From assembly GCA_934778215.1 (NCBI GenBank), contig CAKVOE010000002.1:124001-188000 (forward strand): 64,000 nt of DNA, in the 5' to 3' direction. The notes under the pieces were generated by a model. It did not search any database. It had not been told where the DNA came from and saw nothing but the letters and a program-made list of their open reading frames with translations. The DNA comes from an uncultured Clostridia bacterium (GTDB taxonomy: Bacteria; Bacillota; Clostridia; Christensenellales; UBA1242). Position 1 is the stretch's first letter; every line of letters begins with the position of its first letter. Positions 63,551 through 64,000 of the stretch are shown here, one piece after another. Position numbers and translations under genes: made by a program.

Positions 63551-64000
63551 TTATTGTACTTCTTCTATAACAAGAACATTGCCTTCTTCTACCAATCTGC
63601 CCCTCATAAACACTCTACCGTCTGATGCAAACGCAAAGGTGTTGTCTTCTGCTAGTTCAAAGGTTGCAAAAGAAAAATCTGTAGTATCTGTTCCAAGCCA
63701 CCAAGATACAACCTTGTAGGTTTTTTCGCCCACTACAAATGTGCCTGATATTGCCGTTGTAGCCGTTCCAAACGCTTCGCTTGAAGACGTGTAGGTTTTT
63801 GCTTCACCATCAATTACAAGCGGTACTATTTGATTTGTTGGTGATGCGCTAAAAAACAATTTGCATTCGCCATCGGTAACCTTTATTACTGCATTTTCGG
63901 CAGAACTACTTTCTCGCACAATTTCGTAACAACATTGACCCAAAAGTTGTTTTTTGCCTTCGCTGTCTAATGTATATTTTTGAGCGATGCCGTTATCGTA
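63551..64000 (-). CDS. hypothetical protein, N-terminus cut by window edge
   Basis: The frame stays open to the right edge, so at least 149 residues are encoded and the true start lies outside. The visible part is beta-rich: QKYTLDSEGKKQLLGQCCYEIV at its N-terminal end, then KVTDGECKLFFSAS, SGTFVVGEKTYKVVSWWLG and a final AEDNTFAFASDGRVFMRGRLVEEGNVLVIEEV. Short Asp/Gly turns and alternating hydrophobic strands suggest repeated beta-strand units, as in surface or lipocalin-like proteins. I do not recognise the family. An internal TTG could be misread as its start. Confidence 0.55.
   Translation of the reverse strand, partial: YDNGIAQKYTLDSEGKKQLLGQCCYEIVRESSSAENAVIKVTDGECKLFFSASPTNQIVPLVIDGEAKTYTSSSEAFGTATTAISGTFVVGEKTYKVVSWWLGTDTTDFSFATFELAEDNTFAFASDGRVFMRGRLVEEGNVLVIEEVQ

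Overview
The window is AT-rich DNA of a low-GC, Gram-positive-type bacterium, most likely an uncultured Clostridia-like spore former. The evidence is a gerA-gerB-gerC spore germination operon, a CIRCE heat-shock operator, an rpsF-ssb-rpsR operon, SepF, strong AAAGGAG ribosome binding sites, TTGACA/TATAAT promoters and many short U-tailed terminators. TGA is read as stop throughout. No rRNA, CRISPR array, integrase or transposase was found.

Layout. 1-3664 (minus): HtrA-like protease (cut by the window edge), an Ig-like surface protein, ung and a small InlB-repeat membrane protein, apparently one operon. 3820-6067 (plus): membrane protein plus an RlmD/TrmA-family RNA methyltransferase. 6278-9432 (minus): accessory block with a compact five-gene operon (HTH regulator, Cys/His zinc-site protein, GIY-YIG-like, DUF1810, DUF4268) and a truncated BRO-N protein. 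9774-13305 (minus): fhs, a DUF4097 lipoprotein and a Gln/Pro-rich membrane protein. 13512-16008 (plus): AbrB-like regulator with an ABC-2 exporter. 16275-18400: GNAT-like gene, a lipoprotein, a 51-residue DUF4177-like gene and a 2.2-copy array of a 162-bp hairpin-rich repeat ending at tRNA-Ile and tRNA-Ala. 18703-23455 (minus): gltX, HD hydrolase, leuS. 23650-27430 (plus): two large helical proteins I do not recognise.

27494-38087 holds housekeeping genes: sepF, groES-groEL, rnhA, dut, rpsR-ssb-rpsF with a candidate S6:S18 leader, tex and a CtpE-like P-type ATPase. 38159-46241 (minus) is the sporulation-flavoured part: a lysozyme-like membrane protein, the gerABC operon, a DUF11 repeat protein behind a sigma-K-like promoter, and a transglutaminase-like protein. 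46536-54704 carries clpB (with CIRCE), a YetF/DUF421 protein, an SPFH-NfeD pair, a large CvpA-like membrane protein and cmk. After tRNA-Leu(CAG), 55220-64000 is surface and accessory material: a secreted M64 peptidase, a small gene resembling an immunity protein enclosed by 119-bp direct repeats in a palindrome-rich region, a Cys/His-rich lipoprotein, a zinc-ribbon membrane protein and a truncated gene at the right edge.

The least explained items are the 162-bp hairpin array beside tRNA-Ile, the five-gene accessory operon, the repeat-flanked immunity-like gene, a GerC protein that has lost its lipobox cysteine, and two genes whose start codons sit almost on their predicted transcription starts. 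All functional calls are from reading the sequence and recalling families; no database search was run.
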